DNA of 64,000 bases from Candidatus Defluviilinea proxima (GTDB lineage: Bacteria; Chloroflexota; Anaerolineae; Anaerolineales; Villigracilaceae), in the NCBI GenBank assembly GCA_016721115.1, contig JADKIW010000001.1, positions 2,371,501 to 2,435,500 on the forward strand. The letters are read 5' to 3'. The notes below the pieces were generated by a model. That model did not search any database. It saw nothing but the letters and a program-made list of their open reading frames with translations, and was not told the origin of the DNA. The translations under genes were made by a program, and so were the position numbers. Shown here in pieces: positions 1 to 7,978 of this stretch (within the stretch, counting starts at the first letter, position 1; every line of letters starts with the position of its first letter).

Positions 1-734
1 GAGAACATAACAACGATGGTGAAGAGTAAAGCGATCAACGTCAGCGGGCTGATCTTGGGAACGAAGACCTTGTGATACCAATCCTTGCCCTTTGCGCGGA
101 CAAGGAAATAGCGCGTCAGAAAACCTGCGATGAATGGGATGCCCAAATAGATGAATACACTTTTCGCGATTTCGCTGATGGTGATATCCACGATGTTGCC
201 GGTCATGCCGAACCATGTGGGCAGAACAGTAATGAACACATACGCATAAACGCTGTAGAACAGAACCTGAAAGATGCTGTTGAAGGCCACCAATCCTGCC
301 GCGTATTCGTTATCACCTTTTGCAAGTTCATTCCACACGATGACCATCGCAATGCAACGTGCGAGGCCGATGAGAATAAGTCCGGTCATGTATTCGGGGT
401 AGCCGCGCAAGAAGATAATGGCAAGAACGAACATCAAAATGGGGCCGATCACCCAGTTTTGCACCAGCGAGAGGCCGAGAATTTTCCAGTTGCGGAACAC
501 ATCGCCTAACTCATCGTAACGAACCTTGGCCAGCGGCGGATACATCATCAGGATCAAACCGATCGCAATCGGAATGTTCGTTGTGCCAACCGAAACCGCT
601 CTATTAAAATCCGCAACGGCTTGAGGGAACAGAAAACCTATCCCCACACCTAATGCCATTGCGAGAAATATCCACAAGGTCAAATAACGATCCAGGGTTG
701 AAAGTTTTTTGGTCGTGCTTTTTTCCTGTGACAT
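1..734 (-). CDS. acr3: Acr3-family arsenite efflux permease (3' end cut off by window)
   Basis: Predicted inner-membrane arsenite (As(III)) exporter of the bile/arsenite/riboflavin transporter superfamily. About 244 codons are visible from the ATG at 734. The C-terminus lies beyond position 1, so no complete ORF exists here. A GGAGG ribosome site sits 7 nt before the ATG. The translation starts MSQEKSTTKKLSTLDRYLTL and shows repeated hydrophobic helices. The conserved Acr3 block GLARCIAMVIVWNELAKGD contains the family cysteine (about residue 127), followed by a GLVAFNSIFQ block. It is the last visible gene of the ars operon, 13 bp after arsC, so it would export the arsenite that ArsC makes. 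Family assignment is firm; the length cannot be judged. Confidence 0.93.
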   Translation of the reverse strand, partial: MSQEKSTTKKLSTLDRYLTLWIFLAMALGVGIGFLFPQAVADFNRAVSVGTTNIPIAIGLILMMYPPLAKVRYDELGDVFRNWKILGLSLVQNWVIGPILMFVLAIIFLRGYPEYMTGLILIGLARCIAMVIVWNELAKGDNEYAAGLVAFNSIFQVLFYSVYAYVFITVLPTWFGMTGNIVDITISEIAKSVFIYLGIPFIAGFLTRYFLVRAKGKDWYHKVFVPKISPLTLIALLFTIVVMF

Positions 735-747
735 ACCAGCCTCCATT

Positions 748-1161
748 TCAAGAATACATTTTGAGCAATTGAGTCATCTCTTTTTCAATATCATCTCGCA
801 CAGATCGAAAGACGCTCATGATCTCTTCCTCTGTGCCTTCAGCTTTTGCGGGATCGGGGAAACTGTGATGGACACGTTTTCCCTGCCCGAGCCAGATGGG
901 ACATTCCTCAGCCGCCGAATCACAGACCGTGACTACGAGGTTGAAATCCACGCTTTTGAATTCGTCAACACGCTTCGAACTACCCGTGTGCTGGATCCCG
1001 ATTTCTGATAGCGCTTCCAACGCCTTAGGGTGGACGTAGCCTGCAGGTTTTGTTCCTGCGCTGACGGCTTGCCATGTATCGCCCAGCCGGGCATTGATGA
1101 TCGCCTCTGCCATTTGCGAGCGGCAGGAATTCCCTGTGCATAAAAATAAAACTTTTTTCAT
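748..1161 (-). CDS. arsC: Arsenate reductase, thioredoxin-coupled low-molecular-weight phosphatase type
   Basis: Reduces arsenate to arsenite in the cytoplasm. The start is placed at the ATG at 1161, preceded by GGAG at 7 nt; an upstream ATG at 1173 lacks such a site. The protein (137 aa) opens MKKVLFLCTGNSCRSQMAEA. The CX5R phosphate-binding loop runs from Cys8 to Arg14, and later come VTVCDSAAEECP, which carries a redox cysteine, and the FPDP loop that supplies the acid Asp. This is the Staphylococcus/Bacillus type, recycled by thioredoxin, which fits the small thioredoxin-like gene just upstream in the operon. Size matches the family. Function is confident from motifs plus the acr3 neighbour. 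Confidence 0.94.
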   Translation of the reverse strand: MKKVLFLCTGNSCRSQMAEAIINARLGDTWQAVSAGTKPAGYVHPKALEALSEIGIQHTGSSKRVDEFKSVDFNLVVTVCDSAAEECPIWLGQGKRVHHSFPDPAKAEGTEEEIMSVFRSVRDDIEKEMTQLLKMYS

Positions 1162-1237
1162 GGTGATCTCCAAACTTTGTAGTGTGTGATAATTTTATGG
1201 AGAGCGAGAGAATGCTGTGTTATTGTCTTGTTAATGA

Positions 1238-1489
1238 TTACGCAGTCGCTACTGCGTTTGTCAGCCATGTTGTAACTTCAGCGGGCGTGGGGATGCGCCC
1301 CGAGGAAACGACTTTTTCATTGACGACCAACCCAGGCGTGGACATGATGTTGTATGCCATGATGTCTGGATACTCGGTCACTTTGATGACCTCCGCTTCG
1401 ATGCCCATGTCAGAAACAACTTTGTGAGCGATCTGCTCCAATCGTTTGCAGTTTGCACAGCCTGAACCTAGTACTTTGATAGTTAACAT
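1238..1489 (-). CDS. Small thioredoxin-fold redox protein (CANC active site)
   Basis: An 83-aa thioredoxin-like protein of the 'redox-active disulfide protein 2' type. The start at 1489 follows a strong AAAGGAG site; a longer frame reaching 1531 would run into a palindromic repeat and is unlikely. The sequence begins MLTIKVLGSGCANCKRLEQI, with the redox pair Cys11/Cys14, and it has the cis-proline-like MSTPGLVVNEKVVSSGRIP block. It lies between the ArsP-type permease and arsC. The likely role is electron supply to ArsC or handling of metalloid-bound thiols. That role is an inference from context; the fold call is secure. Confidence 0.82.
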   Translation of the reverse strand: MLTIKVLGSGCANCKRLEQIAHKVVSDMGIEAEVIKVTEYPDIMAYNIMSTPGLVVNEKVVSSGRIPTPAEVTTWLTNAVATA

Positions 1490-1513
1490 TTTTCTCCTTT
1501 TATCTTCTCGATA

Positions 1514-1546
1514 AGACCCTAAAGGTTTCAAAAACCTTTAGGGTCT
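1514..1546. repeat. Family A palindrome (AGACCCTAAAGGTTT hairpin)
   Basis: Perfect 15-bp inverted repeat, 1514-1528 against 1532-1546, with a 3-nt loop. It sits between the ArsP-type permease stop and the thioredoxin gene. The same unit recurs at 30713-30745, 56553-56584 and 61824-61854. It may also attenuate transcription within the operon. Confidence 0.9.
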
Positions 1547-1551
1547 ATGTT

Positions 1552-2598
1552 TTATAGAACCCAGTTGAACATATAGCCTGTGAGAATGATCGCCACTGCG
1601 ATCACCGCAAAGAACGTGACGAGTAAGGGCGTTTTCAAGACACGTTTCAAAATGACAGCCTCGGGCAGGCTCAAACCGATGACAGACATCATGAAGGCCA
1701 GCGCTGTTCCAACCGATGCGCCTTTTTCGATCAGTGTACCCACGATGGGGACAATGCCTGCTGCGTTGGAATAGAGTGGGATGCCGATCAATACCGCCGC
1801 AGGGACCGACCACCAAGCCTGTTTGCCCAATATCGAAGCGAGAGCATCCTCGGGCACGTACCCGTGGATCCCTGCGCCGACAGCAATGCCGATCACGACA
1901 TATAACCAGACCTTGCCAACGATTTCCTTCACCGATTCCCAGGCGCGTTCGATACGGTCAGCCCAGGTTAATTTTTCTTCCGTCAAATTTGCTGTATGTT
2001 GGATTTTCCAAACGAAGTCTTCCACATACTTTTCCATTTTCAGCCGCCCAATGATGAAACCCGCAACGATGGCAACGATCAATCCAGAAGTGATATAGAG
2101 TCCCGCCACTTTCCAGCCGAAGAGACCAAACAACAGAATGATGGCGACTTCGTTAATGGTTGGCGCGGCGATGAGGAAGGAGAATGTCACGCCAAGTGGG
2201 ATGCCTGATTCTACAAAGCCTATGAAAAGTGGCACGGCAGAACATGAGCAAAACGGAGTGACAATGCCAAGCAATGCGGCGAAAATATTGCCAATGCCTT
2301 CACGCTTCCCGCCGAGCAGGGCGCGCGTTCTTTCGGGGCTGAAGAACGTGCGGACGATGGAGATCGCAAAGACCATCCCTGAAAGCAAAAGCAAAATCTT
2401 GGGCACATCGTAAAGAAAGAATGCCAGTGATTCACCGAAACGCGAATCACGTGCCAGACCCAATGCGGAATAGGAGATCCAATCTGCTAGAGGTTGAATC
2501 ATGTTGTATGCAACAAACCATGCAAGGATGGCAATCGCAAGCATGCCGTATAAACGTCTATGAGTGTGGGGCAGGGAAGAAGATGGAAGTGTGGTCAT
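1552..2598 (-). CDS. ArsP/DUF318-family permease
   Basis: A 348-aa multi-pass membrane permease of the PF03773 (ArsP_1) family. Members include ArsP, an efflux pump for trivalent organoarsenicals, but many are uncharacterised. It shows about eight hydrophobic segments. The hallmark TPFCSCSAVP cysteine motif is at about residues 114-123, followed by a GVTFSFLIAAPTINEVAIIL block; the second half repeats the pattern around GIPLYSNAAGIVPIVGTLIE. The ATG at 2598 follows the arsR stop by 3 bp, so translation is probably coupled. Arsenic-operon position supports metalloid export. The substrate (methylarsenite or other) cannot be read from the sequence. Confidence 0.85.
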   Translation of the reverse strand: MTTLPSSSLPHTHRRLYGMLAIAILAWFVAYNMIQPLADWISYSALGLARDSRFGESLAFFLYDVPKILLLLSGMVFAISIVRTFFSPERTRALLGGKREGIGNIFAALLGIVTPFCSCSAVPLFIGFVESGIPLGVTFSFLIAAPTINEVAIILLFGLFGWKVAGLYITSGLIVAIVAGFIIGRLKMEKYVEDFVWKIQHTANLTEEKLTWADRIERAWESVKEIVGKVWLYVVIGIAVGAGIHGYVPEDALASILGKQAWWSVPAAVLIGIPLYSNAAGIVPIVGTLIEKGASVGTALAFMMSVIGLSLPEAVILKRVLKTPLLVTFFAVIAVAIILTGYMFNWVL

Positions 2599-2601
2599 GG
2601 G

Positions 2602-2991
2602 TTATAGACTCGTAACAGGAATAAGCGCGGGCACACACTGCGGACACTCGCATGAAGGATTGACCTGCGTATTGATGAGGGCAGAGACAGATTCAGCCGA
2701 GAGTCCGCTTAGGGTAGCTGAGGCAGTGATAAGGTCTAGAAGCGAGGCGTCTTTCAGGCTGTAGAAAATGTAACGGCCTTCACGCCGGTCTTGCAGGATG
2801 TCCGCTTTGCGGAGTGCCATCAGATGTTGAGAGATGTAAGCCTGACGCCATCCAAGTGATGCTTCAAGATGACAAACGCAGGCTTCGCCCTTGCCGATCA
2901 AAAGTAAAATGGCGATGCGTTGCGGTGAGGCAATGGCGGTGAGCGGTGCGGCGATCTGTTCGGAAATTTGAGTGATGGATTGTCTTTTCAT
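2602..2991 (-). CDS. arsR: ArsR/SmtB-family metalloid-responsive repressor
   Basis: A winged-helix repressor of about 130 aa and the first gene of the ars operon. The start is set at the ATG at 2991 (MKRQSITQ); the in-frame ATG at 2997 is an alternative. A longer frame to 3051 would read through the promoter. The HTH is seen as GEACVCHLEASLGWRQAYIS followed by QHLMALRKADIL, and the wing as DRREGRYIFYSL. The cysteines in the ACVC motif match the As(III) site of classical ArsR (CVC on the recognition-helix side). A further cysteine cluster near the C-terminus (CECPQC) could bind metal. Release from the operator at 3019-3048 by arsenite is the expected mode of control. Confidence 0.9.
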   Translation of the reverse strand: MKRQSITQISEQIAAPLTAIASPQRIAILLLIGKGEACVCHLEASLGWRQAYISQHLMALRKADILQDRREGRYIFYSLKDASLLDLITASATLSGLSAESVSALINTQVNPSCECPQCVPALIPVTSL

Positions 2992-3009
2992 ATTCATAAA
3001 CCTGAATGT

Positions 3010-3048
3010 ATTATACGACACATTCGAAAATGTGAATATAACGAATGT
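3010..3048 (-). promoter_or_regulatory. ars operon promoter with ArsR-type operator
   Basis: On the minus strand a perfect TATAAT -10 box is at 3015-3010, about 20 nt upstream of the arsR start. Just upstream lies a palindrome, CACATT-CGAA-AATGTG (3019-3034), nested in a wider ACATTCG...CGAATGT inverted pair (3020-3026 and 3042-3048). Position over the -10/-35 spacer fits ArsR autorepression. No clear -35 box is seen. Confidence 0.65.
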
Positions 3049-3126
3049 CACTGTATAAATTGCTGAATCTCCCGAAACATCAGCGTGGTTTTGTTATACA
3101 ATTGAAAAAATCGTTGGAAGGTGCAT

Positions 3127-4620
3127 ATGTCAAAATACGTCGCCGCGATAGACCAGGGTACGACCAGCACTCGTTGCATGATCTTCGATCATGGGGGAAA
3201 TGTGATTGCCGTTGACCAAAGGGAACACCAGCAAATTTATCCGAAGCCCGGTTGGGTGGAGCACGATGCGCTTGAGATCTCCGAGCGGACCCTTGAAGTG
3301 ATGAATGGGGCGTTGGAGAAAAGCGGTGTTTCTTCCAAGGATATTGTTGCGATTGGGATCACGAATCAACGCGAGACAACGGTTGTGTGGGATAAGCAGA
3401 CCGGCAAGCCGATCTATAATGCAATTGTCTGGCAGGATACGCGGACGGACACCATCATCAATGAATTGGCTAAAGATGGAGGACAAGACCGCTTCAGACT
3501 TAAGACCGGCCTGCCTCTGGCAACCTATTTTTCTGGCCCCAAGCTGAAATGGATTCTCGATAACGTGGACGGTGCATGCGCTAAAGCCGAAAACGGAGAC
3601 TTGTTATTCGGCACAATTGACACTTGGCTGATCTGGAATCTCACTGGTGAGTACATCACGGATGTGACGAATGCCTCACGTACGATGTTGATGAATATCA
3701 ACACATTGGAATGGGACGATGAGATATTAGGCATCCTCGATATTCCGCGTGCGGTGTTGCCGAAGATCAAATCTTCTTCGGAGATTTATGGCTCGGTAGG
3801 GAAGGGCAGCTGCCCTTCCCTACAAAATGTACCTGTTGCAGGCAACCTCGGCGATCAACATGCCGCATTGTTTGGTCAAACCTGTTTCAATCCCGGCGAG
3901 GCGAAGAACACGTATGGTACGGGTTGCTTCATGCTGTTGAACACCGGTGAAAAACCTGTCCCTTCGAAATCGGGATTGCTGACAACGATGGGATACAAGA
4001 TCGGTAACGCGCCAGCCGTGTATGCGTTGGAAGGTTCCATTGCGATCACGGGAGCTTTGATCCAGTGGCTGAGAGATAACTTGGGGCTGATCCAATCGTC
4101 GGCGGAGGTGGAAGCGTTGGCTCAGTCAGTGGAGGATAGCGGCGGAATCTATTTTGTCCCAGCCTTTAGCGGATTGTTCGCTCCGTATTGGAAGTCTGAT
4201 GCGCGGGGCGCGATCGTCGGGATGACTCGTTACGTCAACAAGGGGCATATCGCACGTGCCGCGCTCGAAGCGACGGCATATCAGACGCGTGAAGTATTGG
4301 ATGCTATGGAGACAGACTCGGGTGTGAAGTTGACCGCGCTCAAAGTGGATGGGGGAATGGTGTTCAACGAATTGCTCATGCAGTTCCAAGCCGATGTGCT
4401 GGACGTGCCGGTCATCCGCCCGAAGGTGGCAGAGACAACGGCGCTTGGTGCGGCCTACGCGGCGGGGCTGGCTGTGGGCTTTTGGCAGGATTATGATGAA
4501 CTGCGCTCGAACTGGGGCAGGGACAAAGAGTGGCGCCCGGCCATGAGCGAAGAATTGCGAAAGAAGTTATACTCAGGCTGGAAAAAGGCAGTCACAAGGA
4601 CGTTCGATTGGGTTGAATAA
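3127..4620 (+). CDS. glpK: Glycerol kinase
   Basis: ATP-dependent phosphorylation of glycerol to sn-glycerol 3-phosphate in the cytoplasm; FGGY kinase fold, about 497 aa, normal length. The ATG at 3127 has GGAAGG upstream; a GTG two codons earlier is possible. Diagnostic blocks are AAIDQGTTSTR at the N-terminus (phosphate-binding loop), NQRETTVVWD, WLIWNLTG, GNLGDQHAALFGQ and ALKVDGGMV near the C-terminus. A perfect 28-bp palindrome (3796-3823) lies inside the gene and is read in frame as VGKGSCPSLQ between SSEIYGS and NVPVAG. That loop varies in length between known GlpK proteins, so the enzyme is probably still active. It forms a pair with glpD 54 bp downstream. Confidence 0.97.
   Translation: MSKYVAAIDQGTTSTRCMIFDHGGNVIAVDQREHQQIYPKPGWVEHDALEISERTLEVMNGALEKSGVSSKDIVAIGITNQRETTVVWDKQTGKPIYNAIVWQDTRTDTIINELAKDGGQDRFRLKTGLPLATYFSGPKLKWILDNVDGACAKAENGDLLFGTIDTWLIWNLTGEYITDVTNASRTMLMNINTLEWDDEILGILDIPRAVLPKIKSSSEIYGSVGKGSCPSLQNVPVAGNLGDQHAALFGQTCFNPGEAKNTYGTGCFMLLNTGEKPVPSKSGLLTTMGYKIGNAPAVYALEGSIAITGALIQWLRDNLGLIQSSAEVEALAQSVEDSGGIYFVPAFSGLFAPYWKSDARGAIVGMTRYVNKGHIARAALEATAYQTREVLDAMETDSGVKLTALKVDGGMVFNELLMQFQADVLDVPVIRPKVAETTALGAAYAAGLAVGFWQDYDELRSNWGRDKEWRPAMSEELRKKLYSGWKKAVTRTFDWVE
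3796..3823. repeat. Family B palindrome inserted in frame in glpK
   Basis: Perfect 28-bp palindrome with arms GTAGGGAAGGGCAG and CTGCCCTTCCCTAC and no loop. It is related to the elements at 46099-46125 and 54246-54279, which are intergenic. Here it is translated. Confidence 0.92.
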
Positions 4621-4626
4621 TAAGCC

Positions 4627-4672
4627 ATGCTCTCAGCGGCGTCCTCGCCGCCGAGGACGGCGGCAAGAGCAT
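4627..4672. repeat. Family C inverted repeat between glpK and glpD
   Basis: Near-perfect inverted repeat starting ATGCTCT and ending AGAGCAT around a GCGTCCTCG/CGAGGACG core. It fills almost the whole glpK-glpD gap. A related element is at 48415-48468. It leaves no obvious ribosome-binding site for glpD other than sequence inside the repeat. Confidence 0.85.
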
Positions 4673-4674
4673 AA

Positions 4675-6366
4675 ATGAATCGACAAGAAATTCTTTCTCA
4701 TCTCCGTGAAAACCAGGAAGTCTCCGTGCTGATCATCGGCGGCGGCATCAATGGTATTGGTGTGTTTCGTGAACTTGCATTGAATGGCGTGGATGTTCTG
4801 CTTGTAGAGCGTGGTGATTTTTGCTCAGGGGCGTCAGCGGCTTCTTCGCATATGGCACATGGGGGTATTCGGTATCTTGAAAATGGAGAGTTCCGTCTCG
4901 TGCGTGAGGCTGTGCGCGAACGCAATATGTTGTTACAGAACGCGCCGCATCTGGTGAAACCACTTCCCACTACCATCCCTGTTTTCAAGCATTTTTCAGG
5001 TCTGTTGAATGCACCATTGAAATTCTTTGGCAAACTGGATAAACCTTCAGAACGCGGTTCGTTCGTCATCAAGATTGGCTTGCGAATGTACGATGCCTAC
5101 ACAGGCCGCCAACGCGTTGTTCCCAAACACAAATTCCTCTCAAGAAAAAAATCTCTCAAAAAGTGGGGTCACCTCAACCCAAAGGTTGTTGGTACAGCTA
5201 CCTATTATGACGGCGCCATTTTGCAACCTGAACGCTTGGGCGTGGAGTTGATCCTTGATGCCGAGCAGGAAAATCGCGATGCGCGCGCGCTCAATTACAT
5301 GAGTATGGTCGGGGGCATGGAGAACACCATCATCCTGCGCGATGAGCTGACCGATGAGAATTTCGATGTCAAACCGAAACTTGTCATCAATGCCTCGGGC
5401 GCTTGGATCGATACATCGAATAAAAAACTCGGGTTGTCATCCCGTTTTATCGGCGGCACCAAAGGCTCGCATATCGTTGTCAAGCATGATGCACTCCGCG
5501 AAGCCATCGGCGATCATGAATTCTTTTTTGAGAACGAAGATGGCCGCATCGTACTCATCTTCCCGTTGTATGACCGTATATTGATCGGCAGTTCGGATAT
5601 TCCGGTCGACAGCCCGGATGATGTGCGCTGTACGGATGAGGAGATCGAATATTTCCTCGGGATGGTCAAGCGTGTCTTTCCGACCATTGAGTTGTCACGT
5701 GACAATATCGTTTTTCAATTCTCAGGCGTTCGTCCATTACCTTTTGCAGGCACGAAGAATGCCGCTCAGATCTCGCGCGATCACAGCATTGAAGTCCTCA
5801 GCGGCGATTGGACCAGCCTTATGTTCCCGGTGTACTCTCTCGTTGGCGGCAAGTGGACTTCCTTCCGTGCATTCTCAGAGCAGACTGCAAATAAAGCGTT
5901 CGAGTATCTCGGCCTGAAACGGACAAAGGATACCGTGTCCATGCCTATTGGTGGTGGACGTGCCTATCCATCTACTGATGATGAATTGAATCGTCAGTTG
6001 GAAAGCCTCTCCGCGTGGACGGCTTTGTCGAAGGAACGCTTACAGGTTTTGTTCGAACGATACGGCACACGCACTGAGACTGTAGCATCCTTTATCAGCG
6101 GTGGCTCTGATCAAGTGTTGTCGGGCTTGCCCGATATGTCGCGCCGGGAGATCATGTTCCTTGCTCAGCGTGAAAGAGTGTGCCATCTTGATGATCTTGT
6201 TTTGCGGCGGTCTATGCTGGCTATGCTCGGGCGCTTAACGCGCAACGCAGTCCATGAACTGGCTGGGGTGTTGGGTGATGCATTGGGCTGGGACAAAGAA
6301 CAGAAAACGGCTGAAGCGGAGCGTACGCTGTCCATTCTGGAAGACAGGCACGGGGTTAAATTGTGA
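4675..6366 (+). CDS. glpD: Aerobic glycerol-3-phosphate dehydrogenase (FAD)
   Basis: A 563-aa flavoprotein that oxidises sn-glycerol 3-phosphate to dihydroxyacetone phosphate and passes electrons to quinone at the membrane. The Rossmann FAD motif is at the N-terminus (VLIIGGGINGIGVFRELA), followed by GASAASSHMAHGGIRYLENG, typical of GlpD/GlpA. Later blocks include LVINASGAWID and FSGVRPLPF. The C-terminal domain continues to residue 563. Length matches the family. It completes the glycerol catabolic pair with glpK. The start ATG lies 3 bp after the family C repeat, so translation may rely on coupling or on unfolding of that hairpin. Confidence 0.95.
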   Translation: MNRQEILSHLRENQEVSVLIIGGGINGIGVFRELALNGVDVLLVERGDFCSGASAASSHMAHGGIRYLENGEFRLVREAVRERNMLLQNAPHLVKPLPTTIPVFKHFSGLLNAPLKFFGKLDKPSERGSFVIKIGLRMYDAYTGRQRVVPKHKFLSRKKSLKKWGHLNPKVVGTATYYDGAILQPERLGVELILDAEQENRDARALNYMSMVGGMENTIILRDELTDENFDVKPKLVINASGAWIDTSNKKLGLSSRFIGGTKGSHIVVKHDALREAIGDHEFFFENEDGRIVLIFPLYDRILIGSSDIPVDSPDDVRCTDEEIEYFLGMVKRVFPTIELSRDNIVFQFSGVRPLPFAGTKNAAQISRDHSIEVLSGDWTSLMFPVYSLVGGKWTSFRAFSEQTANKAFEYLGLKRTKDTVSMPIGGGRAYPSTDDELNRQLESLSAWTALSKERLQVLFERYGTRTETVASFISGGSDQVLSGLPDMSRREIMFLAQRERVCHLDDLVLRRSMLAMLGRLTRNAVHELAGVLGDALGWDKEQKTAEAERTLSILEDRHGVKL

Positions 6367-6389
6367 AGCGGATGGTAGAATAGGCGCTT

Positions 6390-7331
6390 ATGTCCCCTAA
6401 GAAATCCAAATTGAACATTGACCTTGTCATCCCCGTCTATAACGAGGCAGGGGTGGTTGAGCAGACGTATGCAAAAGTCTGCGAGGTCATTGATGCTTTG
6501 CCACACGAGTTCACCTTCTATTATGTGGACGATGGCTCGGAAGATGCTACTGCTGAGTCTCTGCATGCGTTGGCAAAGAAGGATAAGCGTGTTGAGGTGC
6601 TGGAGCTTTCGCGCAACTTTGGACATCAGGCCGCACTCTCTGCTGGGCTGGATGCAACGACCGGTGATTTTGTGATCTCGATGGATGCGGATGGACAACA
6701 TCCACCTGCGATGATCGAAGAAATGATCGCATTGTTCGAACAGGGATATGATATTGTGCAGGCCCAGCGCATGGATGAAGGCGGGACAGCCTCGACGTTC
6801 AAACGGATTACATCTTCCGCGTTCTATAAATTGATCAATAACATCAGCGGCACGCAGATCATCCCCGGCGCGGCTGATTTTCGTGGCATGAGTAGGCAAG
6901 CCGTGGATGCGTTGACAGGCATGCCTGAATATCATCGCTTTCTGCGCGGCATGATCTCAGACATTGGGTATAAAAGTGTTATCCTGCCGTACCGCGAGAC
7001 AGAACGCCTGGCCGGTGTATCGAAATATTCACTCGGCAAGATGATCCGCCTTGCCATGGATGCGATCTTCTCATTCTCACTTGTGCCTTTGTATATTGGT
7101 TTGAGTGCAGGCGGCGTGTTCTTTTTGCTGGCCATCCTTCAGGTGATCTATGTATATTCCAAAGGTGATACAGCCAATTTTGTATCTGGCTGGGGCTCGC
7201 TCATGTTTGTCCTTTTGGTCGCCAGTGGTGTGATCTTGATCGTGCTTGGTTTTATCGGCGTATATATCGGTTATATCTTCCAGCAAGTAAAGGGCAGGCC
7301 GGTATATCTTTTGAAGAAGGGGCGGGAATGA
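6390..7331 (+). CDS. Family 2 glycosyltransferase, polyprenyl-phosphate type with C-terminal membrane anchor
   Basis: A 313-aa DPM1/GtrB-like enzyme that would move a sugar from a nucleotide donor to undecaprenyl (polyprenyl) phosphate at the inner face of the membrane. The GT-A domain is shown by IDLVIPVYNEAGVVEQTY, YVDDGSEDAT, the SRNFGHQAALSAGLD block and the DxD-type MDADGQHPP (about residues 94-102). Two hydrophobic helices near the C-terminus (about 225-250 and 265-295) match the GtrB/ArnC/YfdH architecture. Its stop overlaps the start of the next gene by 4 nt (ATGA), so the two are co-translated. The sugar is unknown. Confidence 0.87.
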   Translation: MSPKKSKLNIDLVIPVYNEAGVVEQTYAKVCEVIDALPHEFTFYYVDDGSEDATAESLHALAKKDKRVEVLELSRNFGHQAALSAGLDATTGDFVISMDADGQHPPAMIEEMIALFEQGYDIVQAQRMDEGGTASTFKRITSSAFYKLINNISGTQIIPGAADFRGMSRQAVDALTGMPEYHRFLRGMISDIGYKSVILPYRETERLAGVSKYSLGKMIRLAMDAIFSFSLVPLYIGLSAGGVFFLLAILQVIYVYSKGDTANFVSGWGSLMFVLLVASGVILIVLGFIGVYIGYIFQQVKGRPVYLLKKGRE

Positions 7332-7969
7332 ATTCATCGGAAAAGCCAGTGTATCAATTTACTTTTCTGCGACATGGCGAATCGGTGGGCAACGCCCAAT
7401 CGCGTTGGCAGGGACAATCCGATTATCCGCTTACTGAAAAGGGACGTGCACAAGCCACCGCTCTTGCCCAACGTTGGAAGTCAGAAGGCATGAAGTTCGA
7501 TCTGGCGATCACAAGCTCGCTGATGCGCGCTAAAGAAACAGCTGAGATCATTGTCTCAACCCTGAACGTAAATTTGGAAATCGATAACATCTGGCTGGAA
7601 CGTGCCATCGGCGAAATGGAAGGGCTGACCGCCGATGAGGTCCGCCAGAAACCGAAGCCTCCATACGTTACTCCCTATGATCCTGTCGGTGGTGATGGTG
7701 AAGGGGATTGGGCCTTGTACCTGCGCGCAGGGCAGGCTTTGCATGGATTGTTACGAAGACCGGCGGGGAGCTATTTGATCGTTTCGCATGGCGGTTTGTT
7801 GAACCAGTTGATGAACGCTATCATCGGTGTAGCTCCTCATGTAGACCCTTCCGGTGTGCGTTTCAGATTTGAGAACACAGCCTTTGCGCGTGTTTTTTAT
7901 TTCCCTCATCAACATCGCTGGAGCATTGATACGGTCAATGACCGCGGGCATCTACAATCCTTGAAGTAA
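7328..7969 (+). CDS. Histidine phosphatase (phosphoglycerate-mutase-like)
   Basis: A 213-aa member of the histidine phosphatase superfamily branch 1. The phosphohistidine motif is FLRHGESVGNAQSRW at about residues 12-26, and the second catalytic histidine is in LIVSHGGLLNQLM at about residue 156. The general-acid Glu region follows ERAIGEMEGLTADE. The family spans phosphoglycerate mutase, alpha-ribazole phosphatase and many general phosphatases, and nothing here selects one. It overlaps the preceding glycosyltransferase by 4 nt and precedes the reductase gene by 9 bp, so it is part of the plus-strand operon. Confidence 0.85.
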   Translation: MNSSEKPVYQFTFLRHGESVGNAQSRWQGQSDYPLTEKGRAQATALAQRWKSEGMKFDLAITSSLMRAKETAEIIVSTLNVNLEIDNIWLERAIGEMEGLTADEVRQKPKPPYVTPYDPVGGDGEGDWALYLRAGQALHGLLRRPAGSYLIVSHGGLLNQLMNAIIGVAPHVDPSGVRFRFENTAFARVFYFPHQHRWSIDTVNDRGHLQSLK

Positions 7970-7978
7970 GAGAGAAAC

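Noticed and set aside
72..509. A 145-aa plus-strand frame at the left edge
   Set aside because: It is a shadow of the acr3 gene on the minus strand, which has clear Acr3 motifs.
6165..6935. A 256-aa minus-strand frame
   Set aside because: It lies across the glpD end and the glycosyltransferase start, both with strong motifs in the plus strand; its translation has no family pattern.
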